Assembly: GCF_016772475.1 (NCBI RefSeq)
Contig: NZ_CP068595.1
Location: 6,944,001 to 7,008,000, forward strand
From: Paenibacillus sonchi
Lineage (GTDB): Bacteria; Bacillota; Bacilli; Paenibacillales; Paenibacillaceae
Length of the DNA: 64,000 nt
Direction: 5' to 3'
A program made the position numbers and the translations under genes. The notes under the pieces were generated by a model. The model was not told the DNA's origin. It saw only the letters and a program-made list of their open reading frames with translations, and did not search any database. Below are positions 48,331 through 56,077 of this stretch, one piece after another (within the stretch, counting starts at the first letter, position 1; every line of letters begins with the position of its first letter).

Positions 48331-48546
48331 TATATAGAGTGAACTTAAGATATTTACATTAGGGACTTCGTCGGGACTACGGAGAATGTTTGGACTTCCG
48401 GCCGCTGTTGTCTGCAGATTTCTTGATTTGTACCGCTGTTCGCGGTTGAAATCCGCAGACAAAGGCGGACGCTACCGCTCCTACAGTTCCAAACTTCCCC
48501 TCCATCCCTTTTCCCTTTTGTTACTTTTTCAAGTTCGCTTTATATA
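48331..48546 (-). repeat. MITE-like element, copy 2
   Basis: 216 bp, inverted relative to the copy at 32731-32946 and the same length. Here the terminal inverted repeats are clear: TATATAGAGTGAACTTA and its partner CAAGTTCGCTTTATATA. It fills most of the 449-bp gap between ric and the divergent XRE gene. The TIR nearest ric offers TATATA as a possible -10. The rest of the gap (48547-48706) shows nothing further. Confidence 0.75.
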
Positions 48547-48706
48547 GGTTTTCTTTTACCCTCTTACCTTAACGCGGGCAGGGTTGGCGGCTTGTGATTG
48601 TACGCACTAAATATAAAAAATTTTAATGAACGTCAGGATCTCAAGCATAGTTTAGGAAGTTTAGTTCAACGATGACCCTCTCTACATCTGCATATGTAAA
48701 ATATAT

Positions 48707-48735
48707 TTGACATTAAGAATGATATATATTACATT
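48707..48735 (+). promoter_or_regulatory. Promoter of the XRE regulator gene
   Basis: TTGACA (48707-48712), 17 bp, TACATT (48730-48735), 17 bp before the ATG, giving a very short leader. Confidence 0.65.
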
Positions 48736-48752
48736 TTAGACGAGGTGAAGGA

Positions 48753-48968
48753 ATGGGGAAAAATTTAAGGCTGAAGGCCTCCAGAGCGGCAAAAGATATG
48801 TCGCAGAAGCAGCTGGCAGACGCTGTGGGAGTGACAAGACAGACGATTATTGCCATCGAGAACGGTGACTACAATCCCACGATCAGGTTGTGTATTGAGA
48901 TTTGCTTAACCTTAGGGAAGACGCTGGATGAACTTTTTTGGGAGGGTGATGAGCATGGGGAGAACTAA
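48753..48968 (+). CDS. Small XRE-family transcriptional regulator
   Basis: 71 residues, almost entirely a Cro/C1 helix-turn-helix (SQKQLADAVGVTRQTIIAIE), ending LGKTLDELFWEGDEHGEN. RBS GAGGTGAAGGA. It overlaps the membrane protein gene downstream by 14 bp. Such small XRE proteins often repress their own short operon with a membrane partner; that role is inferred. Confidence 0.88.
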   Translation: MGKNLRLKASRAAKDMSQKQLADAVGVTRQTIIAIENGDYNPTIRLCIEICLTLGKTLDELFWEGDEHGEN

Positions 48969-49398
48969 TCTGGACGAAAGACAACTGCAAAACAAGCACA
49001 AGGCGGGGAATCAGGCGTTTATCCTGCTGGCCTTCCTGCTGCTTGCGGATATGGGTCTGCAAAATTACGGAATTCACTGGCTCGAATATCCCCTGAGCAA
49101 CTACATTATTTTTCTTATCGGTGTGGGTTCTTACCTGGTACGGATTATCTGGAACGGTTCCTATGTAGGGCCGGGCAGCGGGAATCTGACGGCTAATGGC
49201 CGAAGCTTATTGGGTGCAGTTCTGGCCATTCTTGTCGCGTTATGCGTCATCACCGCCGCCTGGATGGGCTCATCCGGAAAAACCTCTGGCGGCACCGGCG
49301 CCGGGCCGGTCATTCTGATGATTTCTACAGCTGTCGGACTGGTCATCCTGGGTACGGTGTTCTGGATCAGAAGAAGAAACAACCGGGAAGAAGCATAG
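48955..49398 (+). CDS. Small membrane protein paired with the XRE regulator (DUF6773-like)
   Basis: 147 residues. A charged N-terminus (about 25 residues) is followed by four hydrophobic segments (FILLAFLLLADMGLQ; YIIFLIGVGSYLV; LLGAVLAILVALCVI; VILMISTAVGLVILG) and a basic tail RRRNNREEA. The start at 48955 follows GGGAGG; 48949 is too close. It resembles DUF6773-type proteins found beside XRE regulators in Firmicutes, though I am not certain of the family. Function unknown. Confidence 0.75.
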   Translation: MGRTNLDERQLQNKHKAGNQAFILLAFLLLADMGLQNYGIHWLEYPLSNYIIFLIGVGSYLVRIIWNGSYVGPGSGNLTANGRSLLGAVLAILVALCVITAAWMGSSGKTSGGTGAGPVILMISTAVGLVILGTVFWIRRRNNREEA

Positions 49399-49444
49399 TT
49401 TTACGATTGTGTTCCTAAACACAACAAATACACACGAAATGCAT

Positions 49445-49545
49445 ACAAGTGGAAACGGCTACGCCGTCCTTTTAAAGGACGGGGAGTTTCAGCGAGAAAT
49501 AGAAGGATAATTTATAGCGTGAAAAATATAAATTCTTATATTTTC
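49445..49545 (+). repeat. Hairpin-plus-tail repeat family B, copy 2
   Basis: Same order as at 35214-35310: CAAGTGGAAACGGCTACGCC, a GC-rich hairpin (CCGTCCTTTTAAAGGACGG), then CAGCGAGAAATAGAAGGATA and ATTTATAGCGTGAAAAATAT. The outer arm here has lost pairing (GGGGAGTTT for GTAGCCGTTT) while the tail is unchanged, so the tail seems the more conserved part. Confidence 0.75.
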
Positions 49546-49577
49546 AAAAAAACACCCCTTAATCGAGGTGTTTTTAT
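49546..49577. terminator. Bidirectional terminator
   Basis: AACACC and GGTGTT stem with A run before and T run after, between the convergent DUF6773-like gene and the unknown gene at 49602. Confidence 0.75.
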
Positions 49578-49601
49578 TACGATATCCCCTTATTCATTGC
49601 T

Positions 49602-50324
49602 CTATTTCACATTTGCCCGCATATACGTCCGCTTGCCCTGAGCATCCTTCAAATATGGTCCCAGCCCGGCAAAACGCGAGTGGTCGACATAGACGCCAGT
49701 CATCCAGCGGCCTTCGGTCAGGCCTCCGTTCCACTGCAGCACCAGATCGGGAGCAGCGATCCACTCCTGATACACCCGGATGTTCGATTCCTGATATTCT
49801 TTGCAGCGCTTGCCGTTTTCAGTCAGACGCTGTTTGCTCAGATAGGTAGGTACGAAGTATGTGGAAATCGTGTCCAGATCGGCCTCCTCCAAAAAAGCTT
49901 CCTCACCCAAATAGGGCTGGAAGAGCACTGTATTTTCATACATCGACCAAATCACTGCCTGCAGCACCATGCTCTGCCGGATGCCATTATGATAGGTGAA
50001 TCTGCGCTGCTGTCCGGAGGATGGAAACGCCGGACCCGCCGAAGGCTCCAGGCAATGGCGCTCACAACCGATGCATTTCCAGCCCGCCTCGCTCTGAATC
50101 CATTTTTGAAAAACACTGCCGCTATCGTTATCGCCTTTATATAAGGAAGAGATAATCTCATAAGGTACCCCGATCCAGTCATTCCACAAGGAATCGGGAA
50201 GGTGGCTGTGAAGCATGAACAGCACTTTGTCGTAAATTAGCTGCACCCTGATTGAAGCACTCTCCAGTTCGGCAACGTCTTTTTTTCCATAGGTTATTTC
50301 CCGGGAAAACAAGGTGGTTGTCAT
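49602..50324 (-). CDS. Hypothetical protein with a CxxCxxxC motif
   Basis: 240 residues, not recognised. It starts MTTTLFSREITYGKKDV and has RBS AGGAGG. A cysteine cluster KCIGCERHC near residue 85 could bind metal or iron-sulfur. Aromatic residues are frequent in the second half (STYFVPTYLS, VYQEWIAAPD, GVYVDHSRFAGLGPY). No signal peptide or membrane segment is seen, so it is probably cytoplasmic. It stands alone with terminators on both sides. Confidence 0.75.
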   Translation of the reverse strand: MTTTLFSREITYGKKDVAELESASIRVQLIYDKVLFMLHSHLPDSLWNDWIGVPYEIISSLYKGDNDSGSVFQKWIQSEAGWKCIGCERHCLEPSAGPAFPSSGQQRRFTYHNGIRQSMVLQAVIWSMYENTVLFQPYLGEEAFLEEADLDTISTYFVPTYLSKQRLTENGKRCKEYQESNIRVYQEWIAAPDLVLQWNGGLTEGRWMTGVYVDHSRFAGLGPYLKDAQGKRTYMRANVK

Positions 50325-50574
50325 CTTCCTCGCCTCCTAAAAGTTTGGTTGGCATTACTCCCTGATTTAGCTTCGTACAAAACTTACTTCAAAAGCATAT
50401 GCTTAGTTTGGTTGGCAGTCTGAATAAAACATACTTTTTATGTCAGCGTTGCCATATTAAACCTATACCCAATTATCACACAGTTATGTGCCATACGACA
50501 GAGTAAGGCAGCAACTTTTTTCTATTATATTATATTCTGACATGTTATGTGCATTTTTATTTTACGCTGTTTGC
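50325..50574. other. Intergenic region with a shared leader motif
   Basis: Upstream of the unknown gene, reading leftward, GAAGTAAGTTTTGTACG is followed some 40 bp later by ACTTTTAGGAGG. The same two blocks precede uppP at 59560-59610. TTTGGTTGGCA occurs twice (near 50345 and 50407). No coding sequence is supported here. Confidence 0.4.
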
Positions 50575-50607
50575 AAAAAGCCCCTCTTTCCATCCGGAAG
50601 GGGGGCT
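50575..50607 (-). terminator. Terminator of the HxlR regulator gene
   Basis: AGCCCCCCTTCC and GGAAAGAGGGGCT pair imperfectly and are followed by TTTTT on the minus strand, 25 bp past the stop. Confidence 0.8.
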
Positions 50608-50631
50608 ATCCACAGGACATTTAAGCGGGTG

Positions 50632-50949
50632 CTATTCGACCCAGCTCTCCGCCCAAGACTGAATCTGCTGCATAACCGGCTCAAGCGCACGGCCTTTGGC
50701 TGTCAGTTCATACTCGATGCGTACGGGTGTTTCCGGGTACACATGGCGTACCAGAATTCCTTCACACTCCAGGTCCTTCATTCGTTCGGACAACATCTTA
50801 TCGCTCATCGACGGGATTAGACCCGAAATATCCTTAAACCGTTTGGGTCCGCTCATCAATGTCTGAATAATAAGTCCATTCCAACGTTTACCTAAGAAGG
50901 AGAAGGCCGATTCGAATCGAGGGCACATCGTCAATTGATGTTCTTCCAT
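50632..50949 (-). CDS. HxlR-family transcriptional regulator
   Basis: 105 residues of winged helix-turn-helix typical of HxlR: TMCPRFESAFSFLGKRWNGL with the conserved N-terminal Cys and the GKRW motif, then FKDISGLIPSMSDKMLSERM and LTAKGRALEPVM. Members sense electrophiles or redox state, often by that cysteine, and control an adjacent gene. No obvious divergent target is seen. ATG at 50949 with AGAGG is chosen over GTG at 50958. Confidence 0.9.
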   Translation of the reverse strand: MEEHQLTMCPRFESAFSFLGKRWNGLIIQTLMSGPKRFKDISGLIPSMSDKMLSERMKDLECEGILVRHVYPETPVRIEYELTAKGRALEPVMQQIQSWAESWVE

Positions 50950-51044
50950 TATTCTCACCTCTCACTTTCGAAACTTACTATAAGTTAGTATATATAATTT
51001 TAACACATTTATAACACAATGAACATCGTTTGGCAAAAAAAAGT

Positions 51045-51368
51045 TCAACCCTCTGAGTCTTGCCGCGTTTTCCTCCCCGCTATTGCCTCAGACACAACGT
51101 ATGCGAGGTCATCATTGCTGTACAGGGACAATACCCCAAGCACGGTATCGTCGGAAATAAACCCCGCTTCTTCAATGGGGACAGTCAATGACAGCGCATG
51201 GCTCAGCGCCGCATTTCCTTCCTGCTGCGGATAGGCCTCAAGATACAGTGTATGCGGGTCCAGCTTGTTGTTCACACACCACTGGGCAAAAACCAGGATC
51301 ATCATTTCCTCATCCCGCTTGTAGCTCTCGATAATTTGTTCTTCCCTTGATTTGCGGTAATCATCCAT
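51045..51368 (-). CDS. Conserved-looking hypothetical protein
   Basis: 107 residues, acidic, not recognised. It starts MDDYRKSREEQIIESYKRDE after an excellent RBS AAGGAGG. No signal peptide or membrane segment; one cysteine (QWCVNNK). It lies 26 bp downstream of the Gfo/Idh-type oxidoreductase gene and is probably co-transcribed with it. Confidence 0.7.
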   Translation of the reverse strand: MDDYRKSREEQIIESYKRDEEMMILVFAQWCVNNKLDPHTLYLEAYPQQEGNAALSHALSLTVPIEEAGFISDDTVLGVLSLYSNDDLAYVVSEAIAGRKTRQDSEG

Positions 51369-51394
51369 GTTGTTTCCTCCTTTCTGCTCCATCA

Positions 51395-52330
51395 TCAATC
51401 GGCTAATTTCGCCGCCAGCTCATGGCTGGACAAGACGGCTGAAGCGGATATGCCGCACTGCAATGGTGTGTCTATACTGCTCAAAAAATGATTCACCGCG
51501 CCGCTGAAGCCCCTGCGTTCAAGCACGGTATCCCAGCTCCCGAAATGCTGTATACGCGGCAGTGAACCTGTTTCGTACAGCGTTGCCCGTTCCATATCCG
51601 CAACCTCTGCAGACCTGCCATTACCGTGCAGCTCCAGCTTCTCCAGGTCTGCACCCGCATCCCGTACCATGCTGTACATACCGGTCGTCCCCTGGCTCCA
51701 GCCCAGCATCCCGGAAGATTGCAGCATCCGGCCTGCATCGTCAGCTTTCAGACTGCTGTGCAGCAGCTCGGCATCTTCCCCGCATAACCAGAGCAGCAGA
51801 TCCAGGATATGGATCAGGTCGTCATGGATAGTCTCACGGCTGCTGCCGGATTGCAGCCTGGTCCGGTGCTTGAACGCCTGGCAGGCGCTGATGCCGCCTG
51901 TTGTGTCCAGCCAGGCTTTGGCAGCCGTATACATGGGCGCGAAGCGGCGGTTGAAGCCCACACCCAGCAGCAGCCCCTTCTCTTCAGCGAAGCCGGCCAT
52001 CCGGCGGGATTCTTCCAGATCATAGGACAGCGGCTTGTCCACATATACCGGTATTCCATGATTTAGACATTTCATAACAATATCATAATGTGTGGGGGTT
52101 GGGCTATGCACAAATACTGCATCCGGCCCCCAGGACAGCAGCTCCTTCAGATCTGTAGTGCCTCTGGGAAAACGGTAAGAATGGACAACCCCCTGCACAG
52201 TGGACGGCGAATGGCTGAGCACCCCCACCACCTCTACCTGATCATGGCGGGAAAGGAGCGGCAGATAAACTTTGCGGGCAATGTCGCCAAGGCCGACTAT
52301 CGCCACCTTTGTGCGTCCGGTAATTTTCAT
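51395..52330 (-). CDS. Gfo/Idh/MocA-family oxidoreductase
   Basis: 311 residues. An N-terminal Rossmann fold opens KVAIVGLGDIARKVYLPLL, followed by DAVFVHSPTPTHYD and the family EKP-like motif VYVDKPLSYDLEE. The C-terminal domain has IHDDLIHILDLLLWL. It should oxidise or reduce a sugar or similar polyol with NAD(P); substrate unknown. The start at 52330 has AGGGAG at good spacing; ATG at 52336 is the alternative. Confidence 0.9.
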   Translation of the reverse strand: MKITGRTKVAIVGLGDIARKVYLPLLSRHDQVEVVGVLSHSPSTVQGVVHSYRFPRGTTDLKELLSWGPDAVFVHSPTPTHYDIVMKCLNHGIPVYVDKPLSYDLEESRRMAGFAEEKGLLLGVGFNRRFAPMYTAAKAWLDTTGGISACQAFKHRTRLQSGSSRETIHDDLIHILDLLLWLCGEDAELLHSSLKADDAGRMLQSSGMLGWSQGTTGMYSMVRDAGADLEKLELHGNGRSAEVADMERATLYETGSLPRIQHFGSWDTVLERRGFSGAVNHFLSSIDTPLQCGISASAVLSSHELAAKLAD

Positions 52331-52479
52331 TAGCATATCTCCCTTGACTGTGTGGCAGTTCCTTTTCCTTTTAGACGTATTATACCGTGACAAGTCGCGG
52401 CAACAAATGATCTTTGCTTCATTAAAAGCTTTTTTTTCAGTATGATGAGATGAATGAGGGATAGAAAGGGCATAGTAGA

Positions 52480-53094
52480 ATGAGAAAATGGCTGACGGTA
52501 CTGCTGTATGTTTCGGGGATTTTCCTCGCGTTTATCTACAGGTATGATATCCTGGCCTGGCTGCGCCAGGACCACAATGCGCTTCTGGGTCTCAGTGCCG
52601 CCGCTTTACTGGCGCTGTTCCCTGTGGTGCCTTACAAGCTGATCATCGGGATATACGGTTATGCCTATGGAAGTCTGACCGCTGCGCTGATCTGCTGGAG
52701 TGCCTCCACCCTGGCCGGGGCGGTTATCTATGGTGTTGTTAAATACATGTTCAAGGAAAAAGCCGGGAAGTATCTGACTTCTGTGCCTGCCCTGGGCAAA
52801 TTCACTTCAGCCGTGCAGCGGAGGCCGTTTGCCGCCGTGGTCCTGGCCCGGCTGGTTCCTGTCATCCCGCAGATGGGGGTTAACATCTACGCGGGGGCTG
52901 CCGGTTTACCCTTTTGGAGCTATCTCGCCGCATCCGGACTCGGCAAAATCCCCGGCATCGCCTTATATGCTTTTCTTGGAGGCCAGCTCTTCGACCATCC
53001 ACGGAGCGGGCTGATGGCGGTCATGGTCTATGTGGTTGTACTCGCTCTGGCTGTATTCGCGCTCCGCCCGCGGTCGCTTTGGACCAAGGAATGA
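52480..53094 (+). CDS. TVP38/TMEM64 (VTT-domain) membrane protein
   Basis: 204 residues with about five to six membrane segments. The VTT core is visible as FPVVPYKLIIGIYGYAYG and LARLVPVIPQMGVNIYAGAA followed by GLGKIPGIALYAFLGG. Members are linked to lipid scrambling or flipping in the DedA superfamily. It is divergent from the oxidoreductase gene and precedes msrAB. RBS AAAGGG. Confidence 0.9.
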   Translation: MRKWLTVLLYVSGIFLAFIYRYDILAWLRQDHNALLGLSAAALLALFPVVPYKLIIGIYGYAYGSLTAALICWSASTLAGAVIYGVVKYMFKEKAGKYLTSVPALGKFTSAVQRRPFAAVVLARLVPVIPQMGVNIYAGAAGLPFWSYLAASGLGKIPGIALYAFLGGQLFDHPRSGLMAVMVYVVVLALAVFALRPRSLWTKE

Positions 53095-53195
53095 CTAAGC
53101 AGGCAGGAATGGCGGTCCGCTGGCAGGCTGTGCCTTTTTGTTTTATACTTACATTGTGATCTATTTAATTGCAATCTATGAATGGAGGGATATTC

Positions 53196-54181
53196 ATGAG
53201 TGATATTCAAGCTGACAATATAAGCGGTAAAACAGAAAAAGCCACATTTGCCGGGGGCTGCTTCTGGTGCATGGTATCTCCTTTTGAAGAACTGCCGGGG
53301 ATTGTGGAGGTTGTATCCGGGTATACCGGCGGACATACTGTTAACCCGACCTATGAGGAGGTCTGCTCAGAAACTACGGGTCATGTGGAAGCGGTGCAGA
53401 TCACCTTTCAACCCGATATTTTCCCATATACCAAGCTGCTGGAGCTGTTCTGGCAGCAGATTGACCCTACCGACGCCGGCGGGCAATTCTATGACCGCGG
53501 AACTTCATACGGCACCGCTATCTTTACCCACTCCGAAGAGCAGCGGCAGCAGGCGGAAGCCTCTAAGGCGGCGCTGCAGGCCAGCGGACGTTTCTCCGCT
53601 CCGATTGTGACGCCCATTCTGCCGGCCAAGCCGTTTTACCGGGCGGAAGAGTACCACCAGGGTTACCATCACAAGAATCCCGGCCACTATAAACGCTACC
53701 GCCAAGGCTCCGGCCGGGACGCCTTTATTGAGAGCCATTGGAAGCACAAAGAGGATAAAGCAAGTTTGAAGGAGCGCCTGACGCCGCTGCAATATGAAGT
53801 CACGCAAAACAACGCGACCGAATCCCCTTTCCGCAATGAATTCTGGGATCATCACGGGGAAGGCATCTATGTAGATATTGTATCCGGGGAGCCTCTGTTC
53901 AGCTCACAGGACAAATTCGATTCCGGCTGCGGCTGGCCCAGCTTCACCCGGCCGATCCGCGACTATTCGGTCAAAGAAAAACGGATCTCAGCCATCTGAT
54001 GATCCGCACCGAAGTCCGCAGCAAAACAGCCGATTCCCATCTCGGGCATGTCTTCAACGACGGTCCCGGCCCGAACGGCCTGCGTTACTGCATTAATTCA
54101 GCGGCATTGCGTTTTGTACCAAAAGAAGATCTGGAAAAGGAAGGATACGGCGAGTACCGCGCGCTGTTCCAGCATGCGTAA
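53196..54181 (+). CDS. msrAB: Peptide methionine sulfoxide reductase MsrA/MsrB fusion, one frameshift as given
   Basis: Corrected length is about 328 residues. The N-terminal MsrA domain has the catalytic Cys in AGGCFWCM; the C-terminal MsrB domain has [24 protein letters not shown] and catalytic Cys in RYCINSAAL. It repairs both methionine sulfoxide epimers using thioredoxin. The frame breaks near 53981; adding one A to AAAGAAAAACGG gives [17 protein letters not shown]. The MsrB part has [11 protein letters not shown] where zinc-binding forms have CxxC, so it is the zinc-free type. Start 53196 follows GGAGGG. Confidence 0.92.
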
Positions 54182-54195
54182 CTCAGCCGGCGTGA

Positions 54196-54239
54196 TACCG
54201 TGCAGCTGCATGTCAATCTGACATAACGGCTGCACGGTA
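54196..54239. other. Long hairpin after msrAB
   Basis: TACCGTGCAGC (54196-54206) pairs perfectly with GCTGCACGGTA (54229-54239), and an inner TGTCA / TGACA pair closes on a 3-base loop. No T run follows and a separate terminator lies 17 bp downstream, so it is not the main terminator. Confidence 0.55.
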
Positions 54240-54255
54240 CTTCACTAACAAGCAC

Positions 54256-54296
54256 AAAGCCCCCAACCCGCGAACCGCGGTGTCGGAGGCTTTTTT
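54256..54296 (+). terminator. Terminator of msrAB
   Basis: AAAGCC-CCAACCCGCG and CGCGGTGTCGGAGGCTTT form a stem with minor mismatches followed by a T run. Confidence 0.8.
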
Positions 54297-54363
54297 ACAT
54301 TACAACCATAAACTCATTCCCGGAGAACCCGCCGGTCTTGGTACAAATCCGAACTGCTCGTAA

Positions 54364-55506
54364 TTACTCCGGCTTTTTATTGTCAAGCTCTCCTTCAACC
54401 TGCGCAGGCGCAGGCCGTTCATCCGGTTTTTGCGGCAGCGGCTGCTTCGGCTCCCGGTTGGCCATCTGCATACGATCTGCCCTTCCGCGATCCCGCGGCT
54501 TGGCTTTTCTGCGGAACCAGAGCACAATCAACACCACAATCGCAGCTATAATCAATACCGGGAACGCGGCTGCCAGAAATATAAAGATCCACTGAAACAT
54601 TACGGACAGCGCATGCAGACTGCCCTGAAGCGCCTCCGAAGCCCGGTTCATCAGCGGGCCTTGCTCTTTGGTTTTTGTAAGATTCAAGCTTTCACCGGTC
54701 TGATACAAGCGAAGCTCAACCGTTGAAAAAGAGACATTCTGGTCAATGTAGCGCATTCTGCCCTTGATCGTCTCAATCTCTTCCTGAATGGCGCCGAGCT
54801 GGTTCGCAAACGCTACAAGGTCGGCGGATTTGGTTGCCTTTTTCATAAACTCGATGTATTGGCTCTCCATCAGCTGCTTGGCTTTGAGGCGCGACTCCAA
54901 ATCCACATATTCCTCTGAAACATCCTGACCCTGAATCTGACGCTGAAGCTTTTCGTTTTTGATTTTTTCCAGGCTGCTCAGAAAGGAAGAAAACCCCGAC
55001 GCCGGCACCTTAAGAATAAAGGTTCCGCCCCGCTCATACTCGGATGTACTCTCCGAAAATTCAATAATATAGCCATTTGCAAGGGTCACCATATTCCGGA
55101 CCTCTGTCTGCGCCGCAGCGTAATCCTTCACTTCCATGGTGAGATTGGCGTGATAGATCAGTTTTTTGTTCAGTCCTGCCACAACGTCGCTTCCTGTAAA
55201 ACCAGCCGTTCCCTTTGACGTCTGTGCTGCGTCCGTGCTGCCGACTGCTGAATTTCCGCCACCGCCCTTGGTCCCTTCAGCGGCAGGCGCCTCAGCTTTA
55301 GAGGTCATAGACTGCTCTGCAACGTCTGCTGAAGCATTCTGCGCCGCACCGCCGTCTACGCTTGCCTCCGTACTGGCCGTATCCGCCTTCATAAGCGAAT
55401 TCCCCGCAGCATCGTTGTTTCCTCCAGACCCGCACCCTGCCACAACCACAGCAAACATCAGTAACCCCAATAGATAATACAGATAATGCAGACCCCTTTT
55501 TTGCAT
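54364..55506 (-). CDS. DUF4349 lipoprotein
   Basis: 380 residues. Signal peptide with lipobox VVAGC, then a low-complexity Ala/Ser/Gly linker to about residue 110. The DUF4349 core follows (LIYHANLTMEVKDYAAAQ; GYIIEFSESTSEYERGG; LKVPASGF; DVSEEYVDLESRLKAK), with a coiled coil (AFANQLGAIQEEIETIKGRM), a C-terminal TM helix (FQWIFIFLAAAFPVLIIAAI) and a basic cytoplasmic tail RRKAKPRDRGR. The function of this family is not known to me. The start at 55506 follows GGAGGA; the ATG 6 bp upstream abuts it. Confidence 0.88.
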   Translation of the reverse strand: MQKRGLHYLYYLLGLLMFAVVVAGCGSGGNNDAAGNSLMKADTASTEASVDGGAAQNASADVAEQSMTSKAEAPAAEGTKGGGGNSAVGSTDAAQTSKGTAGFTGSDVVAGLNKKLIYHANLTMEVKDYAAAQTEVRNMVTLANGYIIEFSESTSEYERGGTFILKVPASGFSSFLSSLEKIKNEKLQRQIQGQDVSEEYVDLESRLKAKQLMESQYIEFMKKATKSADLVAFANQLGAIQEEIETIKGRMRYIDQNVSFSTVELRLYQTGESLNLTKTKEQGPLMNRASEALQGSLHALSVMFQWIFIFLAAAFPVLIIAAIVVLIVLWFRRKAKPRDRGRADRMQMANREPKQPLPQKPDERPAPAQVEGELDNKKPE

Positions 55507-55676
55507 CCTCATTCCTCCAAAAGTGTAGTGGAAACTCCGCTTCTTTTGTGCAGATTGCTGACGCAGTAAGCTTTTTGTCTCTAGGCTTTCCGCGTTATAC
55601 TCTTTGACGTTCCAAAAGCTGGAAGGTTGCAGTCAAGCGGTAATTTTTCCAGTCCGGCAGTCCCGGTTCCCCCCGT

Positions 55677-55705
55677 TTGCGGGCGTTTGCCTTATTTGCT
55701 AAAAT
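55677..55705 (+). promoter_or_regulatory. Promoter upstream of the DUF1540 gene
   Basis: TTGCGG (55677-55682), 17 bp, TAAAAT (55700-55705). It leaves a ~140-base leader with a small hairpin (CCCTATATTC / GAATAAGGG near 55740-55764). The stretch 55513-55676 shows no other gene. Confidence 0.55.
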
Positions 55706-55853
55706 GAAGGTGTCTGTGAAGACGAGAAACACCAATAACCCTATATTCGCAAGGAATAAGGGTTAGGTTCTGCCCGGACAAGCTCCACCTTGCCGGCCAG
55801 ATCATGCTTCATTCGGCTGCTGCCATTCCACGACAAGGGGAGGTGAAACCCTC

Positions 55854-56006
55854 ATGGCAAAAGACGTACAATGCGCAGTGAATTCCTGCACCTACTGGGC
55901 GGAGGAAAACAAATGCAATGCCGAATCTATCTTTGTTGCTTACCACAGCTCAAAACAGCCTTCAAATGCTGAGGAAACAGACTGCAAAACCTTTGAAAGA
56001 AAATAA
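55854..56006 (+). CDS. DUF1540 small cysteine-rich protein
   Basis: 50 residues beginning MAKDVQCAVNSCTYWAEENK and ending CKTFERK. Four cysteines in the DUF1540 spacing (CAVNSC, NKCNA, DCKTF) could bind a metal ion. RBS GGGGAGGTG is strong and lies 8 bp before the ATG. Small proteins of this family are common in spore-forming Firmicutes; function unknown. Confidence 0.85.
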   Translation: MAKDVQCAVNSCTYWAEENKCNAESIFVAYHSSKQPSNAEETDCKTFERK

Positions 56007-56017
56007 GTCAAGGTTGG

Positions 56018-56040
56018 AAGGGACCCTCCACGGTCCCTTC
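56018..56040. terminator. Probable terminator between DUF1540 and metE
   Basis: GAAGGGACC and GGTCCCTTC around a 5-base loop, between two convergent genes. The T run is weak (CTTGCTT), so efficiency is uncertain. Confidence 0.6.
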
Positions 56041-56077
56041 TTGCTTATTCCCATTCTAGCAAGATTGAGAATGATTA

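Noticed and set aside
48304..48462. N-terminal extension of Ric to position 48462
   Set aside because: The extra residues come from translating the MITE-like repeat; the start at 48303 has a strong ribosome-binding site and matches the family N-terminus.
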